From an uncultured bacterium (lineage in GTDB: Bacteria > Bipolaricaulota > Bipolaricaulia > UBA7950 > UBA9294), in assembly GCA_903859225.1 (NCBI GenBank), contig CAIOLV010000121.1, positions 1-7,605 on the forward strand: 7,605 nt of DNA, in the 5' to 3' direction. The position numbers and the translations under genes are program-made. Of the stretch, positions 1 through 6,548 are shown piece by piece (positions within the stretch are counted from its first letter, which is position 1; every line of letters starts with the position of its first letter). The notes under the pieces are model-generated. The model was not told the origin of the DNA. It ran no database searches and was given only the letters and a program-made list of their open reading frames with translations.

Positions 1-2699
1 CCGGAGTCATCGATGACGCGCAGCGTGATCGGATGCGATCCCGGCGCGAGAGGCCCCACCGTGGCGAAGGGCTCCGTCGAGGTTACGTCGAACTCTCCAT
101 CGGCGCCGACGTCCCACGCGTACTCGACGATGCGGCCATCGCGGTCGGAGGACTCGCCGGCGTCGAGTCGAATCAGGTCTCCGTCACGTAACGGCCGTGG
201 CAGGCGAATTCCGCTTGCCGTGACGGGATACGCGGCGAACGCCCCCACTGGCGTCGTGTCGGGCGGCCAGACGCGGATCGGTGTCGTGAGAGATGACGTG
301 GCGCCGTCGTCGTCGGAGACGGTGAGCACGACGGCATAGTCGCCGGCCGTGGCGTAGATATGGTCGACGGTGGCGCCTTCGGCCGCCGAGCCATCGCCGA
401 AGTCCCACCAGATCTCGCGGATTTCGCCGTCAGGATCCGAGGACTCGTTGGCGAGGAAGTGCACCGGCACCCCCGCCTCAGGGTCCGGGGGCGCCGACTG
501 GAATGCGGGGATCGGCGGTTCGTTGGGCGACTTTCGGAAGAAGCCGTTCAGCGTCAGCTCCAATCCGCCGCTGAAACGAGCGCCGGTCGCGTCGATGGCG
601 AGTCCTGCGCGAACGCGCAGCACCGGCCCCCCGACCATGAGCGAGAGGTCGCCATCCATCGGAACTCCGGACACGATGCGGGCGTGCGCCTCGAGGCGCG
701 CTGTGGTGTCGCCGACGACCGCATAGAACGCGAAGGCATCCTCGGCAGGACGGAACGCAACGCGGGCTCGCCACTCCTCGGATTCTCGCATCCAGACGAC
801 GTCGGACACTGCTTCCCAAACAGGGAGAAGCGACACCGTGCCGTCCATGCGCAAGGTTCCGTCAGCGAGCGGGAAGTCCGTCGACAGGGAGGCTAGGAGA
901 GAACGGAGAGACAGAGCCGCAATGCCGGCCGAGAGGCGAATCGGGATGCGTCCGGCAAGGCCGAGGGTCAGGTCGGCCGTCCACGGCCCGTTGGGCCACG
1001 CGAGGGAGAAGCGACCTCCGCCGTAGAGGCCGGAGTTCTCGACCTCGCCGCTCACCCAAGCGGATGCCCACGAACGGGCGCCGTCGAGTCGCCCGTCGCC
1101 GCCGAAGGCAAGAGTAGCGTGTCCCGTTTCCGGCGTCGGCACGTCCCAACGGATCGCTCCTTCTGCGTGAGCCGCGGCGCGCATTCCCCAGGCCCCGAGG
1201 AGCGACGCGTCGAGATCGAGTCGGCCCGCGTCGCCAACCCAGTGCCCGCCGATGCCGAACGTCTCGAGCGCCACCGGGAACCCGCCGAGCCGCAGGGTGG
1301 ACGTCCATGTGGCGCCGAGCCACCCGTCGAGCTCCGGAGCGAGGTCGAAAGAAAAGGTCGTGAGTGCGCTCGCGTCCTCGCCAGAGCCGATCGATGTCCA
1401 GGCCGGCCCCGCGCCGATGCAGGGCGAGTCTGGGAGGAGGGCGAATCGGCCGTCAAGATCAAGCAACGCAGGCGACGCCGCAACGTCGCTCGCAGGCCGA
1501 GCCGTCCCCACGTAGTCTTCGCCGTTGTCCCAGACGGTGTTGTACGCGAGGTCCGCGGTGGGCGGAGGCGACTGCGACGCGTCGAGGCGCACCCCAGCCC
1601 CGCGGTTGTAGGCCAGAATCGTCTGCCGGACGCGGGGGCGCCCGGCGCGCACGAGGAGCCCGTCCCCGCCGTTCTCGATGATGGTCGACTCGGCGATGCT
1701 CACATCGCCCGCCGTGCTCAAGATGACCCCATCCCGGCTCGCCGCCACGATCTCGAGCTGGGAAGCTTCGAGCGTCGACTCCTCCGCGAGGAGAAGCCCG
1801 TCTCCCACGACGTCGCTGACGCGAAGTCTCGTTGCCTCGAGGCGGGCGCTGCCGGCGACCACCACTCCGTCTCCTCCTCCGCTCACGACGGCGTCCGTCA
1901 CGACGGCGTCCGTCGTGCCAGCTAGTTCGAGACCGCCGATGCCGCTGTCGGCGAGGATGACGTCGAGAAGCCGAACGTGCGCCGCTCCGAGCGCGAGGAT
2001 GCCCCACTCCGGTTGACGACGAATCGTCGAACTCTCTATGTCAAGGTCGGCGTCGCCTTCCAACGCGATGCCGCAGCGCCCGTTGTCGGAGATCGTCGTG
2101 CCGGAGACGTGAACGGCGGAAGCCGCGCCGATGACGAGACCCGAGCCGGTGTTCTCCTCGATGCGGGAGTCCTGGAGAACGGCTTGCGCCCCGTCGTGCA
2201 CGTAGAGCCCGTGCCCGACGTTGCCGGTGATGGAGACGCGCTTGAGCGTGAGCGTGCAGGCGGTCCCAGTGACCTCGACTCCCGCGCTCTGTCCGTTCTG
2301 GATCGTGCAGTCGATCAGCGAGGCGGCGGCCGAGTCTGCATATACGGCCGGCCCCGGCAGCACGGACGCGAGGCGCTCGATGGTCACTTGTTCGAGGGTT
2401 CCCGAGCCCATATTGCGGATGCGCACGACCTCGTCGAAACCGTACGCATGCCGTACCACCGTGCTCGACGCCCCGGCGCCGACGACGCGCACCCCGTCTT
2501 TCAGCACGATGTGCTCGTCGTACACGCCGGCGGACACGTAGACGATGTCGCCGTAGCTCGAGGCATCAATCGCGCCCTGGATCGAGCGGAAGGCGCCGGA
2601 ACCGTCCTGTGCGACAATCCATTGCGCGGATCGTGCCGCCGACGCGAAGGCACACGGAAGGAAGAGCACCAGAAGAGCGCATCGACAGGCCGTTCGCAT
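1..2699 (-). CDS. Secreted parallel beta-helix protein with C-terminal PKD domains (partial, 3' end outside window)
   Basis: One uninterrupted minus-strand frame runs from ATG at 2699 to the left edge: 899 codons plus two bases, no stop reached. An in-frame TAG at 2778-2780 (complement) with no ATG, GTG or TTG between makes 2699 the first standard start. Residues 1 to about 25 look like a Sec signal peptide (basic start, LLVLFL core, FASA end). Residues 27-432 resemble the pectate-lyase/NosD-type right-handed beta-helix: an opening with GSGAF, SIQGAID, GDIVYV, AGVY and VVGAG, then rungs of about 22-23 residues carrying GDGLLL-like turns (clear at 277-370), closing with LLPDSPCIGAG. Residues about 443-723 are beta-rich and unassigned. 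PKD domains follow at about 728-812 (WWDFGDGS at 764-771) and from about 817 to the edge (YAWDVGADGEFD). Likely exported, surface-bound or periplasmic. Substrate is unknown, and the fold alone does not prove enzyme activity. Architecture is confident, function is not. Confidence 0.88.
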   Translation of the reverse strand, partial: MRTACRCALLVLFLPCAFASAARSAQWIVAQDGSGAFRSIQGAIDASSYGDIVYVSAGVYDEHIVLKDGVRVVGAGASSTVVRHAYGFDEVVRIRNMGSGTLEQVTIERLASVLPGPAVYADSAAASLIDCTIQNGQSAGVEVTGTACTLTLKRVSITGNVGHGLYVHDGAQAVLQDSRIEENTGSGLVIGAASAVHVSGTTISDNGRCGIALEGDADLDIESSTIRRQPEWGILALGAAHVRLLDVILADSGIGGLELAGTTDAVVTDAVVSGGGDGVVVAGSARLEATRLRVSDVVGDGLLLAEESTLEASQLEIVAASRDGVILSTAGDVSIAESTIIENGGDGLLVRAGRPRVRQTILAYNRGAGVRLDASQSPPPTADLAYNTVWDNGEDYVGTARPASDVAASPALLDLDGRFALLPDSPCIGAGPAWTSIGSGEDASALTTFSFDLAPELDGWLGATWTSTLRLGGFPVALETFGIGGHWVGDAGRLDLDASLLGAWGMRAAAHAEGAIRWDVPTPETGHATLAFGGDGRLDGARSWASAWVSGEVENSGLYGGGRFSLAWPNGPWTADLTLGLAGRIPIRLSAGIAALSLRSLLASLSTDFPLADGTLRMDGTVSLLPVWEAVSDVVWMRESEEWRARVAFRPAEDAFAFYAVVGDTTARLEAHARIVSGVPMDGDLSLMVGGPVLRVRAGLAIDATGARFSGGLELTLNGFFRKSPNEPPIPAFQSAPPDPEAGVPVHFLANESSDPDGEIREIWWDFGDGSAAEGATVDHIYATAGDYAVVLTVSDDDGATSSLTTPIRVWPPDTTPVGAFAAYPVTASGIRLPRPLRDGDLIRLDAGESSDRDGRIVEYAWDVGADGEFDVTSTEPFATVGPLAPGSHPITLRVIDDS
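1884..1913. repeat. Perfect 15-bp tandem duplication inside the beta-helix region
   Basis: The 15 bases at 1884-1898 (cacgacggcgtccgt) are repeated exactly at 1899-1913. The repeat stays in frame in the minus-strand gene and gives TDAVV twice, at residues 263-272. It is short for a rung of this helix (about 22-23 residues), so it probably lengthens a turn or strand and does not add a whole coil. It looks like a recent slippage or duplication event, since both copies are identical in sequence. Confidence 0.85.
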
Positions 2700-2705
2700 G
2701 CGGGG

Positions 2706-2734
2706 ATTGTAGTGGCGCTTTTGTGAAGCACCAA
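2706..2734 (-). promoter_or_regulatory. Sigma70-type promoter for the beta-helix gene, predicted leaderless
   Basis: On the minus strand there is TTGGTG (complement of 2729-2734), a 17-base spacer, then TACAAT (complement of 2706-2711). The -10 box is one base from consensus and the spacer is ideal; the -35 box is weak (TTG only). Six bases separate the -10 box from the ATG at 2699, so transcription would begin at or next to the A of the start codon. No Shine-Dalgarno-like purine run precedes this ATG, as expected for a leaderless mRNA. This is a prediction from spacing and motif only. Confidence 0.5.
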
Positions 2735-2753
2735 CCGCACTCCTGCGCGGGCG

Positions 2754-2762
2754 TGGTATGAT
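2754..2762 (+). promoter_or_regulatory. Extended -10 promoter for the thpR-archease-rtcB operon
   Basis: TGGTATGAT fits the extended -10 pattern TGnTAtaaT with one mismatch in the hexamer. I see no convincing -35 at 16-18 bases upstream, which extended -10 promoters can tolerate. Transcription would start near 2769, giving a leader of about 11 bases that begins right at the AGGAGG ribosome binding site (2769-2774). It points away from the minus-strand promoter in the same 80-base gap. It is a short motif and could be chance. Confidence 0.35.
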
Positions 2763-2779
2763 GAGACCAGGAGGGATCT

Positions 2780-3349
2780 ATGCGGGCCTTCTTCTGTCTG
2801 CCTCTCGATGCGGACGTCCGCGCCGTCGTGGGGCGCGCGGCGGACCGGATCCGTCGGGATACCCACATGGCGGCATCGTGGGTTGAGTCATCCAACTACC
2901 ACGTCACGTTGCGCTTTCTCGGGGAGATCGACCCCCCGTTGACGGTCGAACTCAAGAACCTCGCCGTGCGAATAGCTCATGGGTGCGCCCCGTTCTCACT
3001 CGGCCTGCGGTCGATCGGCGCCTTTCCGTCGCTCGACCGGGCGCGCGTGCTGTGGGTCGGCGGCGAGACCCCGGCCGAGTTTCGCGGTATCGCGGAGTTC
3101 CTCGAACTCGGGCTTGCCGGGCTCGGGTTTCCCGCAGAACCGAAGCCGGCCGTGGCCCACGTGACGATCGCCCGACTGAAGGGTGCGCCGGATCCGCGGC
3201 TGGGAGAGGTGGTTGGGAAGATCGGCGCTCTCGCAACACGCGACTGTGCGCCCGGGGCCATCGTCCTCATGCAGAGCGAACTGACACCGCGCGGCGCGCA
3301 GTACACGCCTCTCTTCTCCGTGCCGATCCCGCGGCAGAAGGAGGTCTGA
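2780..3349 (+). CDS. thpR: RNA 2',3'-cyclic phosphodiesterase (2H phosphoesterase, LigT/ThpR family)
   Basis: This 189-residue protein has the usual length for bacterial ThpR and carries both signature His-x-Thr motifs of the 2H superfamily: HVTLRFLG with H41 and T43, and HVTIARLK with H127 and T129. The opening MRAFFCLPL is also typical. The family hydrolyses RNA 2',3'-cyclic phosphates to 2'-phosphates, and some members reversibly join tRNA halves through 2'-5' linkages. It should be a soluble cytoplasmic enzyme. ATG at 2780 follows AGGAGG (2769-2774) by five bases, so the start is secure. It is the first gene of a three-gene operon and its TGA ends one base before archease begins. Both catalytic histidines are present, so the enzyme should be active. 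Whether it works as a phosphodiesterase or a ligase here cannot be read from sequence. Confidence 0.93.
   Translation: MRAFFCLPLDADVRAVVGRAADRIRRDTHMAASWVESSNYHVTLRFLGEIDPPLTVELKNLAVRIAHGCAPFSLGLRSIGAFPSLDRARVLWVGGETPAEFRGIAEFLELGLAGLGFPAEPKPAVAHVTIARLKGAPDPRLGEVVGKIGALATRDCAPGAIVLMQSELTPRGAQYTPLFSVPIPRQKEV
3338..3345 (+). promoter_or_regulatory. Ribosome binding site fixing the GTG start of archease
   Basis: AAGGAGGT is an eight-base match to the 16S rRNA anti-Shine-Dalgarno. It lies within the last codons of thpR, five bases before GTG at 3351. It supports a GTG start and close translation of the two genes, with one base between the thpR stop and this start. Confidence 0.85.
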
Positions 3350-3350
3350 C

Positions 3351-3773
3351 GTGGGGTTCGCGTATCGTGACCACACGGCGGACCTGGCAGTTCGTGCGTG
3401 GGGAGCCACGGTGGGCGAGGCGTTCGCGGAGGCGGCCCGCGCCCTGCTTGGCGCAATGGTCAACCTCGACCGCGTTCGACCAACGGAGTTGCGGGAGTTC
3501 TCGCTCCGCGCCGGCTCGCTCGAACTCCTCCTCGTCGATTGGCTTTCAGCGCTGGTGGCGGAGAAAGACACCTCGGGCCTCGTCTTCTCGCGCTTCTGCG
3601 CAGAGGTCGCACAGGACGAAGGAGAGCCGTCCCTCCGGGCGGCTGCGTGGGGTGAGCCTCTCGATCCGCCGCGCCACGAGGCGCGGTCGGAGGTGAAAGG
3701 GATCAGTCTCCTTGGGCTCCGCGTTCGCGCCGAAGGGACGATGTGGATTGCGGAGTACGTCGCCGACGTCTAG
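3351..3773 (+). CDS. Archease, RtcB-activating protein
   Basis: A 140-residue protein of normal archease length, starting at GTG behind a near-perfect ribosome binding site. Family marks are DHTAD at residues 7-11 near the N terminus, LLVDWLSALVAEKD at 60-73, a conserved GEPLD...RH...EVKG block at about 101-117, and a final ADV whose Asp139 matches the conserved C-terminal acidic residue. In studied archeases the acidic residues bind a divalent metal, and the protein speeds RtcB guanylylation and lets it turn over many times. The stretch after EVK, normally like AxTY, reads GISLLG here, which is a mild departure. It sits directly between thpR and rtcB, and its TAG stop forms the first bases of the rtcB ribosome binding site. 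The match and the adjacent partner gene make the call strong. Confidence 0.93.
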   Translation: MGFAYRDHTADLAVRAWGATVGEAFAEAARALLGAMVNLDRVRPTELREFSLRAGSLELLLVDWLSALVAEKDTSGLVFSRFCAEVAQDEGEPSLRAAAWGEPLDPPRHEARSEVKGISLLGLRVRAEGTMWIAEYVADV

Positions 3774-3778
3774 GAGGT
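3772..3778 (+). promoter_or_regulatory. Ribosome binding site deciding the rtcB start
   Basis: AGGAGGT begins inside the archease TAG stop and ends five bases before GTG at 3784. It favours GTG 3784 over the in-frame ATG at 3712. The longer start would overlap archease by 62 bases and add 24 residues with no RtcB-like sequence. Confidence 0.85.
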
Positions 3779-3783
3779 GGGGC

Positions 3784-5244
3784 GTGGACGAATTCGATCG
3801 CCTGGAGCAAGTGAGCGACGTAGAGTGGGTGCTTCCGCCCCACGATCGAATGACGGTGCCCGGAAGGATCTACGCCGACCGGGAGACGATCGAGCAGTTG
3901 CGCCGCGAGGGGAGCGACGAGGCACAGTGGAGTGCCCTTCGACAGGTCAAGCATGTCGCGTCGATGCCGGGCATCGTGTCGGCGGCGCTTGCGTTGCCCG
4001 ACGTCCACCCCGGCTACGGCTTCCCGATCGGCGGCGTGGGCGCGTTCGACCTCGACGCGGGCGTCGCCGTTGTCGGCGGGGTCGGTTTTGACATCAACTG
4101 CGGCGTCCGCGTGCTGCGAACGCCGCTCGAGCGGGCGCGGATCGCCGACGACATCGAGCGCATCGGCGAAGACCTGTTCCGCAGCGTGCCGGCCGGGCTC
4201 GGGTCATCGGGCACCCTGCGGCTTTCAGTTGAGGAGATCGACCGTGTGCTCGACGAGGGAGCGTCCTACGTCGTGCGCCAGGGGTACGGGCTACCCGAGG
4301 ACCTCGAGTTCGCAGAGGAGGGCGGGCGGATGAGCGGGGCGGACCCCGCCGCGGTGAGCGCACTCGCCAAACAGCGTGAGTTCAAGCAGGTGGGCACGTT
4401 GGGGTCGGGCAACCACTACCTCGAGGTGCAGTACGTCGAGCGCGTGCTCGACGTGGAGGCCGCCGCCGCGTACGGATTGCGCGAAGGTCAGGTCGTCGTC
4501 GCCATTCACACGGGGTCGCGCGCCCTCGGACACCAGATCGGGCAGGACTACCTGAAGGAACTCGGCGCGGCGAGCGTCCGCTACGGGCTCGCGATCCCGG
4601 ACCAGGAGATGGCCTGCGCGCCGATCCGCAGTCCGGAGGGGGCGCGATACCTCGCGGCCGTCGCGGCTGGCGCGAACTGCGCGTTCGCCAACCGACAGAT
4701 GATCGCGCACCTCGTGCGCACTTCGCTTGAGCGCAGCTGCGGCCTCGACCCTCGCGATGTCGGGGCGGTCTACGACATCGGACACAACAACGCGAAGATC
4801 GAGGAGCACGACGTCGACGGAGAGCGTCGACGGCTGCTGGTTCACCGGAAGGGAGCGACACGTGCGTTCGGGCCGGGGCGAGAAGAGGCTCCGGCCGCCT
4901 ACCGACGGGTCGGTCATCCGATCTTTGTCGGGGGCACGATGGGCACCGCCTCGTACATCATGCGAGGAACCGAGCGCGGCATGCAGTTGGCGTTCGGAAG
5001 CGGAATCCATGGTGCTGGGCGGGCGCTGTCGCGGAAGAAGGCGGCGAAGAAGTACTGGGGAGACGAGATCGTCGCCGCGCTGCGAAGGGACGGAATCCGC
5101 GTGTGGGCGCACGACGCGCGGGGAGTGGCCGAGGAGGCGCCGGGCGCGTACAAGGATGTCGAGCGCGTCGTAGCCGCGGCGGAAACCGCAGGGCTGAACC
5201 GGGCCGTTGCCCGGCTGCGTCCAATGGCGGTGATCAAGGGTTAG
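3784..5244 (+). CDS. rtcB: RNA-splicing ligase RtcB (3'-phosphate/5'-OH, GTP-dependent)
   Basis: From GTG at 3784 the protein has 486 residues, close to the roughly 480 of archaeal-type RtcB. It joins RNA 2',3'-cyclic-phosphate or 3'-phosphate ends to 5'-OH ends using GTP and Mn2+, in tRNA splicing or RNA repair. Visible motifs in order: DVHPGYGFPIGG (from 73), GGVGFDINCGVR with D103 and C106, GSGNHYLEVQ with H211, HTGSR with H242, GHNNAKIEEH with H334, HRKGATRAF (354-362), SGIHGAGR with H409, and a C-terminal AVIKG. Spacings between C106, H211, H242, H334 and H409 closely match the metal-binding residues and guanylated histidine of Pyrococcus RtcB (C98, H203, H234, H329, H404, from memory). 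All catalytic residues are present, with no intein. It is the last gene of the operon, and its TAG overlaps the stop codon of yvcK on the other strand. Confidence 0.97.
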   Translation: MDEFDRLEQVSDVEWVLPPHDRMTVPGRIYADRETIEQLRREGSDEAQWSALRQVKHVASMPGIVSAALALPDVHPGYGFPIGGVGAFDLDAGVAVVGGVGFDINCGVRVLRTPLERARIADDIERIGEDLFRSVPAGLGSSGTLRLSVEEIDRVLDEGASYVVRQGYGLPEDLEFAEEGGRMSGADPAAVSALAKQREFKQVGTLGSGNHYLEVQYVERVLDVEAAAAYGLREGQVVVAIHTGSRALGHQIGQDYLKELGAASVRYGLAIPDQEMACAPIRSPEGARYLAAVAAGANCAFANRQMIAHLVRTSLERSCGLDPRDVGAVYDIGHNNAKIEEHDVDGERRRLLVHRKGATRAFGPGREEAPAAYRRVGHPIFVGGTMGTASYIMRGTERGMQLAFGSGIHGAGRALSRKKAAKKYWGDEIVAALRRDGIRVWAHDARGVAEEAPGAYKDVERVVAAAETAGLNRAVARLRPMAVIKG

Positions 5245-6548
5245 TCGTTCCCGGCGCGGCGAGCGAACGTCCGCGTGTGGCGGGCGATGGCGCGGGCGAG
5301 CTTGTCGGGATCGTGCTTGACGGTCGCCTTCCCCGCCAGATCGGCGATTCCCATCAGGTCTTCCCGAACGACGCGGAGCCCATACTCGTTCGGCGTCGGG
5401 AGGTCGTCCTCGACGGGTTCGGCGGCCTCGCTCTTGTAGCCTGCGAGGATCGGTTCGGTCGGTCTCGCCGAGTTGACGAGAAGCAGATCGAACTCCTGCA
5501 CGCGGATGTACCCGCCGAGCGCGCGCAGGTGGTCGGAGAGCTTGAACCCGTCCGTCTCCCCGGGCTGGGTCATGAGGTTCGCAACGAGTGCCTTCTCGGC
5601 GGCAGCCGACTCGATGGCGTTGGCGATCGAGTCGACGAGCAAGTTCGGAACGAGGCTAGTGAACAGGCTGCCGGGTCCGAGGATGATCAGGTCCGCGTCC
5701 GCGATCGCCTCGAGGACGCGCTCGTAGGCGGGAACGGGCGTGGTGGAGAGCCAGAGGCGGTCCACCCGCCGGCCGTCGTGCCCGATGCGGCTCTCACCTT
5801 CGACGGTGTCGCCGTCCGCGAAGCGGGCGACCAGATGGGTCTTGGTCAGCGTTGCCGGAAGGACGCGGCCGCGGACGTTGAGGAAGTAGCTCATGGCCTC
5901 GATGGCACGGTCGAAGCCGCCCGTCGCCTGCTCCAGCCCGACGAGGATGAGGTTGCCGAGCGAGTGGCCGGCGAGTTCCGGCGGCGCATCGAAGCGGTGC
6001 TGGAAGTAGTTGGACAGGCGGGACTCGTCCTCGGCCAACGCGAGGAGGCAGTTGCGCACGTCGCCGGGCGGGAGGACGTCGATCTCGTCGCGGAGACGGC
6101 CCGAGCTTCCGCCGTCGTCGGTTACCGTCACCACCGCGGTGATGTTGGCTGTCACCTGCTTGAGCCCGCGAAGAAGCGTGGACAGACCGGTTCCACCGCC
6201 GATGGCGACGACGTGCGGCGCACGCTCGAGGACGCGGGTGCGATAGACGGCGGCCGTCATCTTCTCGTGCGAGTCCGGAGCCACGCCGCGAGCGACCGAC
6301 CGCACGAGGCGGAGGATCGCGTAGAGGAAGGCGCCAATGCCGACGAGGAGAGCTGCCGCAGCCAGCCCGTAGCGCGCCGTCTGTGTCAACGGGAAGGAAC
6401 GGTAGAGGAATCTCATCAGGTCGATGCCGAACGCATAGAGGAGCGCAAGCGTCAGGACGGCCATCGACAAGAACGCGAGCCCGAGCCATCGCTTGACACC
6501 CATCCCTGGGTAGAGCCACCGGAGGACGCCGCGCGGCCGCCACGTCAT
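5241..6548 (-). CDS. yvcK: YvcK/CofD-like (gluconeogenesis factor family) with two N-terminal membrane helices
   Basis: This 435-residue protein starts at ATG 6548, which overlaps the dnaE stop as ATGA. The catalytic-fold region, from about 110, carries GGGTGLSTLLRGLK (117-130), VTDDGGSSGRLR (142-153), PPGDVRNCLLAL (160-171), GHSLGNLIL (194-202), GPGSLFTS (291-298) and NLMTQPGETDGF (324-335). All are typical of YvcK, the relative of CofD that binds UDP-sugars and supports growth on gluconeogenic carbon and cell-wall synthesis in Bacillus. The first 90 residues hold two hydrophobic spans, about 21-40 and 61-80, each flanked by basic residues, so the protein is probably membrane-anchored with the YvcK domain in the cytoplasm. 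The common Firmicute and actinobacterial neighbours rapZ and whiA are absent. The usual role is control of cell-wall precursor flux; I infer the same here. Confidence 0.92.
   Translation of the reverse strand: MTWRPRGVLRWLYPGMGVKRWLGLAFLSMAVLTLALLYAFGIDLMRFLYRSFPLTQTARYGLAAAALLVGIGAFLYAILRLVRSVARGVAPDSHEKMTAAVYRTRVLERAPHVVAIGGGTGLSTLLRGLKQVTANITAVVTVTDDGGSSGRLRDEIDVLPPGDVRNCLLALAEDESRLSNYFQHRFDAPPELAGHSLGNLILVGLEQATGGFDRAIEAMSYFLNVRGRVLPATLTKTHLVARFADGDTVEGESRIGHDGRRVDRLWLSTTPVPAYERVLEAIADADLIILGPGSLFTSLVPNLLVDSIANAIESAAAEKALVANLMTQPGETDGFKLSDHLRALGGYIRVQEFDLLLVNSARPTEPILAGYKSEAAEPVEDDLPTPNEYGLRVVREDLMGIADLAGKATVKHDPDKLARAIARHTRTFARRAGND

Noticed and set aside
1119..1925. Plus-strand frame of 268 codons opposite the beta-helix gene
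   Set aside because: The minus frame is continuous with a signal peptide and PKD motifs. The plus frame has an Arg-rich shadow composition and no family match.
1977..2726. Plus-strand frame of 249 codons overlapping the beta-helix start
   Set aside because: It is antisense to a well-supported gene, extends past its start into the promoter gap, and shows no motif.
3712..3783. Upstream ATG as the rtcB start, adding 24 residues
   Set aside because: It lies inside archease in another frame, has no good ribosome binding site, and the added residues are not RtcB-like. GTG 3784 has AGGAGGT five bases ahead.
5246..5269. CGTTC...GAACG hairpin just after the rtcB stop as a terminator
   Set aside because: The stem is only five base pairs with a 14-base loop, there is no run of T after it, and it lies inside yvcK coding sequence.
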